From: Burkholderiales bacterium
GTDB lineage: Bacteria; Pseudomonadota; Gammaproteobacteria; Burkholderiales; CAIKXV01
Assembly: GCA_014379045.1 (NCBI GenBank)
Contig: JACMMK010000046.1
Location: forward strand, 1 to 10,690
Reading direction: 5' to 3'
DNA length: 10,690 nt
Shown here piece after piece: positions 1 through 6,650 of the stretch (position 1 is its first letter; each line of letters opens with the position of its first letter). The position numbers were made by a program, and so were the translations under genes. The notes under the pieces were generated by a model that did no database searches, was not told where the DNA came from, and saw only the letters and a list, made by a program, of their open reading frames with translations.

Positions 1-2
1 CG

Positions 3-413
3 GCGCACGCGCGCGGCCTGGCCCCGGCAGGCCGGCTCGACATCGATTCGAACGGACTGCTGGTGCTGACCCAGGACGGGCGCATCGCCCGGCAACTGAT
101 CGGCGCCGAGAGCCAGGTCGAAAAGGAGTACCTGGTGCGCGTCGAAGGCCGGCTTTCGGAGGCCGGGCTCGCACAGCTAAACTTCGGACTTTCACTCGAC
201 GGCGCGCCGCTCAAGCGTGCTCAGGTGACCTGGCAGAACGAGGATCAGCTTCGCTTCGTGCTGCAGGAGGGCAAGAAGCGCCAGATACGCCGGATGTGCG
301 AGGCGGTCGGACTCGCGGTCACGGGGTTGAAGCGCGTGCGCATCGGACGCGTTCGACTCGGCGATCTGCCCGTCGGACAGTGGCGCTATCTAGGGATCGA
401 CGAACGGTTCTAG
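3..413 (+). CDS. rRNA pseudouridine synthase, RsuA/RluB/RluF family (3' part only)
   Basis: Isomerises a specific uridine in rRNA to pseudouridine in the cytoplasm. The reading frame is already open at the left edge, so only about the last 136 residues are present and the N-terminal S4 RNA-binding domain, if any, lies outside. The catalytic-loop motif GRLDIDSNGLL is visible, with the nucleophilic Asp at bases 39-41. It is followed by the family signatures KEYLV and GKKRQIRRMCE and the C-terminal pattern LKRVRIGRV.L..LPVGQWR. From memory of E. coli paralogues, the C-terminal half reads most like RluF (23S rRNA U2604), but RluB or RsuA cannot be excluded without the N-terminus. The protein ends soon after the WRYL segment, without the long basic tail of E. 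coli RluF. The family call is firm; the target uridine is a guess. Confidence 0.93.
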   Translation, partial: AHARGLAPAGRLDIDSNGLLVLTQDGRIARQLIGAESQVEKEYLVRVEGRLSEAGLAQLNFGLSLDGAPLKRAQVTWQNEDQLRFVLQEGKKRQIRRMCEAVGLAVTGLKRVRIGRVRLGDLPVGQWRYLGIDERF

Positions 414-499
414 TGCGCGTCGCAGTCGAAAGTCGACAGACAGTGCAGCGCTCTTGCTGAAACCCGAGCAACCGACGAACCCACAAAGGCACGCCGACC

Positions 500-760
500 G
501 TGAATGATTCCGCTGACACGACCTTGATCGCCGAGATACGCGATCTCTTGCTGGAGCAGAATCGGCTGATCGCCAAGATCAAGAATCAGAACGCGGCGCA
601 TGCCGCGAGCGCTGAAGCATTCGCAACGAAACAGATGGCGCAGAATGACACTGCACTTGCCGAGGCGCAAAGTATTCGCCGAAATGCCGGTAAAACTGCG
701 TGGCTAGTCGCCGTGGTCACGACGATCCTGGTTGTCGCCTACTGGATGTCACAAAGCTGA
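500..760 (+). CDS. Small hypothetical protein: coiled coil plus C-terminal membrane segment
   Basis: The product is 86 residues long and I do not recognise a named family. Residues about 8-60 are polar, rich in Ala/Glu/Gln and heptad-like (LIAEIRDLLLEQNRLIAKIKNQ), suggesting a helical coiled coil. Residues about 66-82 (TAWLVAVVTTILVVAYW) form one hydrophobic segment followed by only four residues, so this looks like a tail-anchored inner-membrane protein with a cytoplasmic coiled coil. The start is GTG at 500, supported by AAAGG at 485-489, ten bases upstream. The gene has visibly more A/T-rich codons than its neighbours. It sits 86 bases after the pseudouridine synthase, and the next gene is 152 bases away, so it may be its own unit. 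The coding call rests on the ribosome site and the sensible protein architecture; the function is unknown. Confidence 0.72.
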   Translation: MNDSADTTLIAEIRDLLLEQNRLIAKIKNQNAAHAASAEAFATKQMAQNDTALAEAQSIRRNAGKTAWLVAVVTTILVVAYWMSQS

Positions 761-852
761 GGAGTGTCGGCTTTCGCCGCTCGATGGATCAGGGCTGATC
801 GGCGACCTGATGAACTGACGGGCAGCGTCGCGAGCGGCCGACCACTTGCCCG

Positions 853-858
853 TAGAAT
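853..858 (+). promoter_or_regulatory. Possible -10 element upstream of the first CoA-transferase
   Basis: TAGAAT matches five of six bases of the sigma70 -10 consensus and lies about 55 bases upstream of the chosen start at 913. No convincing -35 element is present 16-18 bases upstream, where the sequence is GC-rich, so activator-dependent or no promoter activity are both possible. Confidence 0.2.
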
Positions 859-872
859 TTCTGACAGACTTG

Positions 873-884
873 ATCGTCGACGAT
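873..884. repeat. Perfect 12-bp palindrome ATCGTCGACGAT
   Basis: A perfect palindrome lies 28 bases upstream of the preferred CoA-transferase start and about 15 bases after the possible -10 element. It could be an operator for a dimeric regulator (inference). A chance palindrome is also plausible in DNA rich in TCGA and ATCG. It overlaps the alternative upstream ATG at 883. Confidence 0.3.
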
Positions 885-912
885 GGCGTCAACAACTAGC
901 GGAGCGAACTCG

Positions 913-2124
913 ATGGCACTTCCTCTCGATGGCGTGAAGGTGATTGACCTGACCAACGTGCTCGCCGGCCCGTTCTGCACGATGACGATGGCCGACATGG
1001 GGGCCGAGGTATTGAAGGTCGAGAACTTTCCCGAAGGCGACCTGTCGCGTCGTCTGTCGCCGAAGGTGAACGACGAGAGCTACTGCTTCGCGATGGTCAA
1101 TCGCAACAAGCGCAGCATCGGCCTCGATCTGAAGAGCGCACGCGGCAAGGAGATCTTCATGAAACTCGCCGCCGGCGCCGACGTGGTGCTGGAAAACATG
1201 CGCCCCGATGCCAAGTTCCACATGGGCGTCGACTACGAGTCGGTGAAGAAGGTGAACACGGGCATCATCTACGCATCGATCTCGGGCTTCGGTCAGACCG
1301 GTCCCTACGCGAAGAAGGGCGGCTACGACATCGTCGCGCAGGGGATGACCGGCATCATGCGCATGACCGGCGAACAGGGCGGACGACCGGCGAAGGTCGG
1401 TATCGCGATGAACGATATCGCCGGCGGCGTCACCGCGCTCTACGGCATCCTCGCCGCCTACATCCATCGGCTTCGCACCGGCGAAGGCCAGTACCTCGAA
1501 ACCTCCCTCGTCGACGCCGGGCTCGCCTGGATGATGTGGGAGACCGCCGCGTTCTTCGGTGCGGGCGAGATCGCGATGGCCAACGGCACGCGGCATCGCC
1601 GCTCGGCACCGTACCAGGCGTTTCGCACCGCCGACGGCTATGTGACGGTCGGTGCCAACAGCGAAAAGATGTGGGCGAGTTTCTGCAACGACGTGCTCGG
1701 CCGACCCGAGCTGCTCGCCGACCCGCGCTTCACGGGTCTCGCGAACCGTCTCGCCAATGTCGACGCTTTGCAGGAAGAGATCGAGCGCGTGATGACGACC
1801 CGCCCGAGCGCGCACTGGGTGCCGCTGCTCGACCGTGCCGCGGTGCCCGGCGGACCGGTGTACACGTTCGACGAGACGGTCGAAGACCCGCACATCAAGG
1901 CGCGCGAGATGTTCTTCGACATCGAGCACCCGAAGATCGGCAAGATGAAGAACATCGGCTATCCAGTGAAGTTCTCGCGCACGCCGCAGCAGTTTCGCTC
2001 GGCGGCGCCCTGGCTCGGTCAGCACACCACCGAAGTGCTGACCGAACTCGGCTATCCCACCTCGGCGATCGACGCGCTGTTCACCGAGTCGGTGGTGTTC
2101 GACAAGTACCGGCAGGCCGGCTGA
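913..2124 (+). CDS. Class III CoA-transferase (CaiB/BaiF family)
   Basis: Transfers CoA between a CoA thioester donor and a carboxylic acid through an aspartyl-CoA intermediate, in the cytoplasm. With the start at 913 the product is 403 residues, a normal length for the family. Family landmarks in order are GVKVIDLTNVLAGPFCTM at the N-terminus, NRNKRSIGLDLK, the GFGQTGPYAKKGGYDIVAQG segment, the catalytic Asp168 in GIAMNDIAGG (Asp169 in formyl-CoA transferase), TGEGQYLETSL, and the C-terminal PWLGQHTTEVL. The ATG at 913 is chosen because GCGGAG (899-904) lies eight bases upstream; an in-frame ATG at 883 has no ribosome site and would add ten unconserved residues. It is followed 19 bases later by nth and then a Bug receptor on the same strand. 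The acid and CoA donor cannot be read from the sequence; names such as formyl-CoA or succinyl-CoA transferase would be over-specific. Confidence 0.95.
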   Translation: MALPLDGVKVIDLTNVLAGPFCTMTMADMGAEVLKVENFPEGDLSRRLSPKVNDESYCFAMVNRNKRSIGLDLKSARGKEIFMKLAAGADVVLENMRPDAKFHMGVDYESVKKVNTGIIYASISGFGQTGPYAKKGGYDIVAQGMTGIMRMTGEQGGRPAKVGIAMNDIAGGVTALYGILAAYIHRLRTGEGQYLETSLVDAGLAWMMWETAAFFGAGEIAMANGTRHRRSAPYQAFRTADGYVTVGANSEKMWASFCNDVLGRPELLADPRFTGLANRLANVDALQEEIERVMTTRPSAHWVPLLDRAAVPGGPVYTFDETVEDPHIKAREMFFDIEHPKIGKMKNIGYPVKFSRTPQQFRSAAPWLGQHTTEVLTELGYPTSAIDALFTESVVFDKYRQAG

Positions 2125-2143
2125 GCCGAACGCTGGCCCGATC

Positions 2144-2791
2144 TTGAACCCGGCGAAGCGGCGCGCGATCTTCGAGCGTTTCGCGCGGGCCAATCCGCAT
2201 CCGAAAGGCGAACTCGCCTGGCAGACGCCGTTCCAGTTGCTGATCGCGGTGATCCTGTCTGCGCAGGCGACCGACCGCAGCGTCAACCTCGCGACCCCCG
2301 CGCTGTTCGCGGCCGCACCCGGCGCGCGCGAGATGCTCGCACTCGGACGCGAAGGCATCGAGCGCTACATCCGCACGATCGGCCTGTTCCGCTCGAAGGC
2401 GAAACATGTGGAGCAGACCTGCGCCGCGCTGCTGTCGGAACATGGCGGCGAAGTTCCCGACGATCGCGCCGCGCTCGAGCGCCTGCCCGGGGTCGGACGC
2501 AAGACTGCGAACGTGATCCTGAACATCGCCTTCGGTCATCCGACGATCGCGGTCGACACCCACCTGTTCCGTCTGGGCAACCGGATTCCGATCGCACCGG
2601 GGAAGACGCCGCTCGAAGTCGAGATGCGCCTGCTCAAGTTCGTACCCCCCCAGTATCTCCAGCACGCGCATCACTGGCTAATCCTGCATGGTCGTTACGT
2701 CTGCAAGGCCGTGCGCCCCGAGTGCCCGACCTGCCTGATCAATGATCTGTGCGAGTACCGCAGGAAGACCATCGCGCCGTGGCCGGCCTGA
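2144..2791 (+). CDS. nth: Endonuclease III (DNA glycosylase/AP lyase)
   Basis: Base-excision repair enzyme that removes oxidised pyrimidines and cleaves the abasic site by beta-elimination. The 215-residue product aligns with E. coli Nth (211 aa, from memory) almost without gaps. The helix-hairpin-helix LPGVGRKTAN contains catalytic Lys120, catalytic Asp138 is in AVDTH, and a C-terminal [4Fe-4S] site has Cys187, Cys194, Cys197 and Cys203 in C-x6-C-x2-C-x5-C spacing. The start is TTG at 2144, chosen because MNPAKRRAIF matches the E. coli N-terminus MNKAKR and no ATG or GTG lies near; there is no clear Shine-Dalgarno. It is a housekeeping gene placed between a CoA-transferase (19-base gap) and a solute receptor, so it probably shares their transcript, although its function is unrelated. 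Confidence 0.98.
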   Translation: MNPAKRRAIFERFARANPHPKGELAWQTPFQLLIAVILSAQATDRSVNLATPALFAAAPGAREMLALGREGIERYIRTIGLFRSKAKHVEQTCAALLSEHGGEVPDDRAALERLPGVGRKTANVILNIAFGHPTIAVDTHLFRLGNRIPIAPGKTPLEVEMRLLKFVPPQYLQHAHHWLILHGRYVCKAVRPECPTCLINDLCEYRRKTIAPWPA

Positions 2792-2810
2792 GGCCGCGTC
2801 GCGCGCGGCC
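2792..2810. terminator. GC-rich hairpin directly after nth
   Basis: GGCCGCG (2792-2798) and CGCGGCC (2804-2810) form a perfect 7-bp stem with a 5-base loop, starting one base after the nth stop codon. No T-run follows, so it is not a textbook intrinsic terminator. It may be a pause, an mRNA 3'-end stabiliser, or chance in GC-rich DNA. Confidence 0.3.
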
Positions 2811-2886
2811 GCTGGCCGTGGCACGCTTGGTGCTAAGTTGCGGTCTTCCGGTCTGCTCCGCCGGCAATCCACGTCGAAGGACCCCC

Positions 2887-3873
2887 ATGCCCCGCCTTGC
2901 CCCGACGCGCTGGCCAGCGCTGTTGCTGGCGCTCACGTTCCTCTGCATCGGGTCGCTGCCGTTGCACGCGCAGTCGTACCCCACCGGACCGATCCGTCTG
3001 ATGGTGCCTTATCCACCCGGGGGTACCGCCGACCTCCTGGGCCGGTTGGTCGGCCAGCGCCTCGGTGACGCGTTGGGCGTCACCGTGGTCATCGAGAACC
3101 GCGCCGGCATCGGCGGCAGCCTGGGGGCCGAGATCGTGTCGAAAGCGGCCCCGGACGGTGCGACACTGCTGCTGGGCAATGCCTCGACGCAGGCGATCAA
3201 CCAGTCGCTCTACAAGAAGATCGGCTACGACCCGCTCAAGGACTTCACGCCGATCAGCCTGGTGGCGACGGTGCCGCTGGTGATGATGGTGCACCCGTCG
3301 ATGCCGGTCAAATCGGTGAAGGAACTCCTCGCCCTCGCGCGCGCCCGACCGGGACAGATGAACTACGCCTCGGGCGGCGCCGGCAGTACCACCCACCTTT
3401 CGATGGAACTGCTGAAGTCGCAGACGAAGGTCGACATCGCCCATATCGCGTACCGCGGCAGCGGTCCGGCGTTGATCTCCTTGATCGCCGGCGAAGTGCC
3501 GTTGATGGTCGAGCTGATGCCCACCGCCCTGCCCTTCGTGAAGGCCGGCAAGGTCCGCGCGCTCGCCGTAACCAGTGCCAGGCGCTCGCCCTTGCTGCTC
3601 GATATCCCGACGATCGCCGAGACGGTGACGCCCGGCTACGAGGTCGCGTCATGGTTCGGCGTGTTCGCCCCCGCGGGCACGCCCACGCCGGTCGTGACGC
3701 GCCTCAACGCCGAGGTCGTCAAGTTCATGAGCACCCCCGAGATGCGCGAGCGGCTGCTCGCGCTCGGGGCGGAACCGGTGACGAACACCCCGGATGAATT
3801 CGGCCGCTTCGTGCGCGCGGAGATCACGAAGTGGTCGAAGGTCGTGCAGGAATCGGGTGCCAAGGCCGAGTAG
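2887..3873 (+). CDS. Bug-type tripartite tricarboxylate receptor (periplasmic binding protein) 1
   Basis: Periplasmic solute-binding protein of the TctC/Bug family, which binds small organic acids and related compounds for a TTT transporter or a sensing role. It has 328 residues, typical for the family. It has a signal peptide (residues 1-28: basic n-region, ALLLALTFL core, cleavage after LHA before Gln29). The ligand-loop motif MVPYPPGGTAD is at 39-49. The VVIENRAGIGGSLGAE segment, the mid-protein NYASGGAGSTTHLSMEL motif and the late ALAVTSARRSPLL..IPTIAE block are all present. The ATG at 2887 is preferred over upstream in-frame codons because GAAGGA (2876-2881) precedes it and the signal peptide begins there. 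No TctA/TctB membrane genes are nearby, as is common for the many orphan Bug proteins of Burkholderiales. Its gene end converges on the AA_synth gene. Confidence 0.95.
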   Translation: MPRLAPTRWPALLLALTFLCIGSLPLHAQSYPTGPIRLMVPYPPGGTADLLGRLVGQRLGDALGVTVVIENRAGIGGSLGAEIVSKAAPDGATLLLGNASTQAINQSLYKKIGYDPLKDFTPISLVATVPLVMMVHPSMPVKSVKELLALARARPGQMNYASGGAGSTTHLSMELLKSQTKVDIAHIAYRGSGPALISLIAGEVPLMVELMPTALPFVKAGKVRALAVTSARRSPLLLDIPTIAETVTPGYEVASWFGVFAPAGTPTPVVTRLNAEVVKFMSTPEMRERLLALGAEPVTNTPDEFGRFVRAEITKWSKVVQESGAKAE

Positions 3874-3886
3874 CGCGGGGCAGCGC

Positions 3887-4435
3887 TCAGCCCGACACGC
3901 GACGCACACGGGCTCGAATGCGCCCCCCCGAGCCGATCGCGATCGCGACCAGTATCTCGTCGGGGCGCGGCGCATCGGCCACCATCACCGTCATCGTATC
4001 CAGATGATCGAACGACCAGATGTCGTCCTTGTGGGCGAGGGGAATGTCGATCGCCGTGCCGGTAGCGCCGACCTTGACCGCCGAGCTGATGATCGCGGCG
4101 CCGCCCCCCACGGCAGCGCGCAACGGCTTGCCGAGACGTGGATGCAGCATCGCCGCCGCGTGTTCGAGATCGCCCGCGACGCCGACGATCGCCGCCTTTC
4201 CGTACGAGGTCGCCGGTTCGCGCAGCAGCGTGATTGCGTCCGGCATCAAGGCCTCCGCCAACGCGGCACCGAGTTCGGCCAGCGTATCGAGATCGCCGGT
4301 TGCATGACCGACGAGCGGATTGAACATCACAGCGATCGCCGCGACCCGGCGCACCGGGTGCTCGGCGCGCTCGGCGCCTTCGGCGAAACTGGTCTCCTGG
4401 ACGAACAGGATCTTTCGGATGCCGGTCGAGCTCAT
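3887..4435 (-). CDS. Amino acid synthesis family protein (PF06684, formerly DUF1185)
   Basis: A 182-residue protein recognised by its family pattern: IRKILFVQETSFAEG at the N-terminus, a short PVRRVAAIAVMFNP block, SYGKAAIVGVAGDLEHAAAMLHPRLGKPLR (about residues 77-106), and GATGTAIDIPLAHKDDIW. Two DUF1185 structures, one from Bordetella bronchiseptica, were described as a chorismate-mutase-like (aspartate kinase/chorismate mutase-related) fold with a suggested role in amino-acid metabolism; the reaction is unknown. The start is ATG at 4433-4435 on the minus strand, with GGAGA (complement of 4441-4445) five bases upstream. It is divergent from the diiron-protein operon and convergent with receptor 1. 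There is no signal peptide, so it is cytoplasmic. The family assignment is confident, but 'amino acid synthesis' is a database label rather than a demonstrated activity. Confidence 0.92.
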   Translation of the reverse strand: MSSTGIRKILFVQETSFAEGAERAEHPVRRVAAIAVMFNPLVGHATGDLDTLAELGAALAEALMPDAITLLREPATSYGKAAIVGVAGDLEHAAAMLHPRLGKPLRAAVGGGAAIISSAVKVGATGTAIDIPLAHKDDIWSFDHLDTMTVMVADAPRPDEILVAIAIGSGGRIRARVRRVSG

Positions 4436-4509
4436 CTGTTTCTCCGATCAACGAGGTGGAAAGAACTCATGCGCGCAGCGCGTGTCGCGCAGATACTGAC
4501 GCACCCGCG

Positions 4510-4539
4510 TTGACATCGGCAAAGCACGCTCGTTACGAT
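4510..4539 (+). promoter_or_regulatory. Sigma70-type promoter for the diiron-amidohydrolase-CoA-transferase-cupin operon
   Basis: A perfect -35 box TTGACA (4510-4515) is followed after 18 bases by TACGAT (4534-4539), four of six matches to the -10 consensus. Transcription would start near 4546, leaving a leader of about 68 bases before the ATG at 4614. It is located in the 178-base divergent intergenic region, exactly where a promoter for the rightward operon is needed. Confidence 0.55.
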
Positions 4540-4613
4540 GATTCCCGTCGGTCTCCCGCCGTCGGGCCTTACCCGTCTGTATCCAGCCGCTCAACCACTC
4601 GAGGTGTGCCGCC

Positions 4614-5555
4614 ATGAAGTCACTGTACGATCCCGCATCACCGCAGCGTGGACTGCACGCCCTCGGGCTGCACGAAAGCCGCTTCCCGCTCGAGACCCGT
4701 GCGCAGGCGCCGTCGATCGTCGAGCTGTGGAAGAAATCGAAGACGATGACCTGGGACCCGTGCGATATCGCCTACGCGACGCTCGATCGCAGCAAGTTCA
4801 GCCAGGAGCAGCTCGACGCCGCGCGGCTGTGCTGGAGCCGTCGCGCCTGGACCGAGTACACCGGCATCATCGAGTCACCGGCGATGCTGATCCGCATGTC
4901 GCTCGACGGCAAGGCGCCGATCGAAGCGAAGTTCGTGCTGGCCGCGAAGGTCGTGGAAGAAGCACGGCACTGCGAAGCGTCGTACATGCTCGCCGATGCT
5001 CTGGGTGGCTATGTTCAGGAACCGCCGCCGCACGATGCCATCTCGCGCATGGTGGTCGCCGGGTTCAGGGATCGGATGGCGTTCAACCCCGACGTCTCGA
5101 CCGAGGCCGCGATGGCAGGATGGCACTGCATTTCCGAAGGCGTCGCCGTCGACATCTTCCTCGCGCGTTACCGCTGGACCGAAGAGCCGGTCACCAAGGA
5201 AGTGCTGCGTCTCATCCTGCTCGATGAAGTGCGTCACGTCCAGTTGGGGTGGGACTATCTCGAGCATCGCATCCCGCAGATGACGAAGGCCGAGATCGAC
5301 GCGGTCGAGGCGGTGGCGGTGGACATCATGGAGAACGTCGAGATGAAAGGGTTTCACTCGATGTCGCTGCTCGATCCGTCGGTCGAGAGCGCGCTGCGCG
5401 ATGCCGAGGAAATTGCCGGGCATGCAAAGCTCGGCTTCTGCCCGGCGGCGATGGAACACCAGGCGTTCCTGAAGAGCATCCAGGACCTGCGGCGCAAGTT
5501 CGCGAAGCTCGGCATCCGCATCCCCGTCTATCCCGAGATCGAGCAGGCAGCCTAG
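4614..5555 (+). CDS. Ferritin-like non-heme diiron protein (putative oxygenase)
   Basis: The product is a 313-residue, probably cytoplasmic, mainly helical protein. Four carboxylate/His helices of a diiron four-helix bundle are visible: Glu81 (in WTEYTG), Glu116-x-x-His119 (in VVEEARHCE), Glu175 (in ISEGVAVD) and Glu205-x-x-His208 (in LDEVRHVQ). The spacings 81-116 (35), 116-175 (59) and 175-205 (30) nearly equal those of the p-aminobenzoate N-oxygenase AurF ligands as I recall them (101, 136, 196, 227). The extra AurF His expected four residues before the last Glu is Ile201 here. An O2-activating oxygenase or oxidase role is therefore inferred; the substrate is unknown. The ATG at 4614 has GAGGTG at 4601-4606, seven bases upstream. 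It is the first gene of the rightward operon; the amidohydrolase follows after 77 bases. A ferritin-like storage or a non-catalytic role cannot be excluded. Confidence 0.85.
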   Translation: MKSLYDPASPQRGLHALGLHESRFPLETRAQAPSIVELWKKSKTMTWDPCDIAYATLDRSKFSQEQLDAARLCWSRRAWTEYTGIIESPAMLIRMSLDGKAPIEAKFVLAAKVVEEARHCEASYMLADALGGYVQEPPPHDAISRMVVAGFRDRMAFNPDVSTEAAMAGWHCISEGVAVDIFLARYRWTEEPVTKEVLRLILLDEVRHVQLGWDYLEHRIPQMTKAEIDAVEAVAVDIMENVEMKGFHSMSLLDPSVESALRDAEEIAGHAKLGFCPAAMEHQAFLKSIQDLRRKFAKLGIRIPVYPEIEQAA

Positions 5556-5621
5556 CCGGCGCCATCGTGTTGCGGTACGTTGCGCGTACGCCGCGCGCGA
5601 CGCCGCAGCGGGCGCAGTCAC

Positions 5622-5627
5622 GGAGGT
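5622..5627 (+). promoter_or_regulatory. Strong Shine-Dalgarno that selects a CTG start
   Basis: GGAGGT, a near-complete anti-16S match, ends five bases before the in-frame CTG at 5633. No ATG, GTG or TTG lies at the right distance in the amidohydrolase frame. The nearest in-frame alternatives, GTG 5567 and TTG 5570, have no ribosome site. This site therefore decides the start of the amidohydrolase. Confidence 0.7.
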
Positions 5628-5632
5628 GCACC

Positions 5633-6613
5633 CTGGCCATCGATTTTCACGCGTACTTCCAGCCCCACGCGTTTCTCGACCGCCTGCGTCACCGGTCGGG
5701 CTACCCCCGGATAGAGCGCGTCGGCGGGCGCGAGACGATGATGTCCGCACCGGGGGTCGGGCGGCCGCTGCGTCCCGAACAGAACGATCTGTCGGCGCGG
5801 CTCGCGCTGATGGATGCCGCGGGGATCGACACGCAGATCCTGCGGCTGCAGAACGTCAGCGGCATCGACGCGCTCGAACTCGACGAAGGCCGCGACGTCG
5901 CGCGCGCGGCGAACGAAGAATCGGCGGCGCTCGCGCGGCAGTATCCGGGCCGCTTCATCGCGTTCGCCTCGGTGCCGATGAAGGATATCGGGGTCGCGAT
6001 CGCTGAACTCGAATACGCGGTGTCCACGCTCGGTCACCGCGGCGTCGGCATCTCGGTGATCACCGATGGCGTGCCGGTGGACGACGTGCGTGTCGCCCCG
6101 CTGCTCGACCGCGTCGAGGCACTGGGAATACCGCTGCTGCTGTTGCCGAATCATCCGTCCACCTGCGATCCGGCGCTCGCGCCGTTCGGGTGGCTCACCG
6201 GCGCCTTCGGCTTCCAGGTGGACATCTCGATCGTGGCACTCCGACTGCTCTGCAGCGGTGCACTGGAACGCCGGCCGCGATTGCGCGTGATCCTCGCCAA
6301 CCTCGGCGGGGTGCTGCCGTTCGTCAGCGAGCGCCTCGATCAGTACTGGCAGCGCGTCCACGCCGGCGGCAACGTCCCCTCCGAATCGCCGCGTGAAGGC
6401 ATGCGCCGGTTTCATTTCGAGACCGCATCGGGCGACGCCGGCGCCATTCGGCTTGCTGCCGACGTCGTCGGTGTCGAGCGTCTGGTGTTCGGCAGCGACT
6501 ATCCCTCGTTCGACATGGCGCGTGCCGTCGAGAACGTACGCCAGTGCGGGCTGCCCGAGTCGGATGTTGCGCGGATACTGACTGGCAACGCCCGCGTCAT
6601 GCTGGCCGCTTAG
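5633..6613 (+). CDS. Amidohydrolase-2 family protein (ACMSD-like) with degenerate metal site
   Basis: A TIM-barrel protein of the amidohydrolase_2 family, whose members include ACMSD-type decarboxylases and hydrolases. With the CTG start at 5633 it has 326 residues, the usual length, and opens with AIDFHAYFQP, where the family has DxHxHxxP. Later landmarks are SARLALMDAAGIDTQIL, PNHPS (His174), RVILANLGGVLPF and LVFGSDYPSFD (Asp289). Relative to ACMSD (Zn ligands His9, His11, His177, Asp294; catalytic His228, from memory), His6, His174 and Asp289 are kept. The second His of HxH is Tyr8, and the His of the HxGG motif is Asn223. The metal site is thus weakened or remodelled, so a normal Zn hydrolase or decarboxylase is doubtful. 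If GTG 5567 were the start, 22 Arg-rich residues would be added. It lies between the diiron gene and CoA-transferase 2 in one operon. Confidence 0.9.
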   Translation: MAIDFHAYFQPHAFLDRLRHRSGYPRIERVGGRETMMSAPGVGRPLRPEQNDLSARLALMDAAGIDTQILRLQNVSGIDALELDEGRDVARAANEESAALARQYPGRFIAFASVPMKDIGVAIAELEYAVSTLGHRGVGISVITDGVPVDDVRVAPLLDRVEALGIPLLLLPNHPSTCDPALAPFGWLTGAFGFQVDISIVALRLLCSGALERRPRLRVILANLGGVLPFVSERLDQYWQRVHAGGNVPSESPREGMRRFHFETASGDAGAIRLAADVVGVERLVFGSDYPSFDMARAVENVRQCGLPESDVARILTGNARVMLAA

Positions 6614-6650
6614 TTCCGCTTGCTCCCGACTCGAAACTTCTGCCCCGTTC

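Noticed and set aside
454..471. TTGCT/AGCAA inverted repeat after the pseudouridine synthase gene
   Set aside because: A short stem without a T-tract; too weak to call a terminator.
889..2358. Long minus-strand open frame (489 codons) opposite CoA-transferase 1 and nth
   Set aside because: Rich in Arg/His/Asp with no recognisable domain; a frame kept open by the GC-biased third positions of the plus-strand genes.
3872..3887. AGCGC/GCGCT inverted repeat between the convergent stop codons
   Set aside because: Only a 5-bp stem and no T-run; expected by chance at this GC content.
4460..4495. Run of alternating GCGC elements in the divergent region, considered as a repeat or operator
   Set aside because: Imperfect and low-complexity; no clear symmetric unit beyond 5 bases.
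5249..5632. N-terminal extension of the amidohydrolase frame back to 5249
   Set aside because: It overlaps the end of the diiron gene in another frame and encodes low-complexity Arg/Gly sequence; the domain starts at AIDFHA with its own Shine-Dalgarno.
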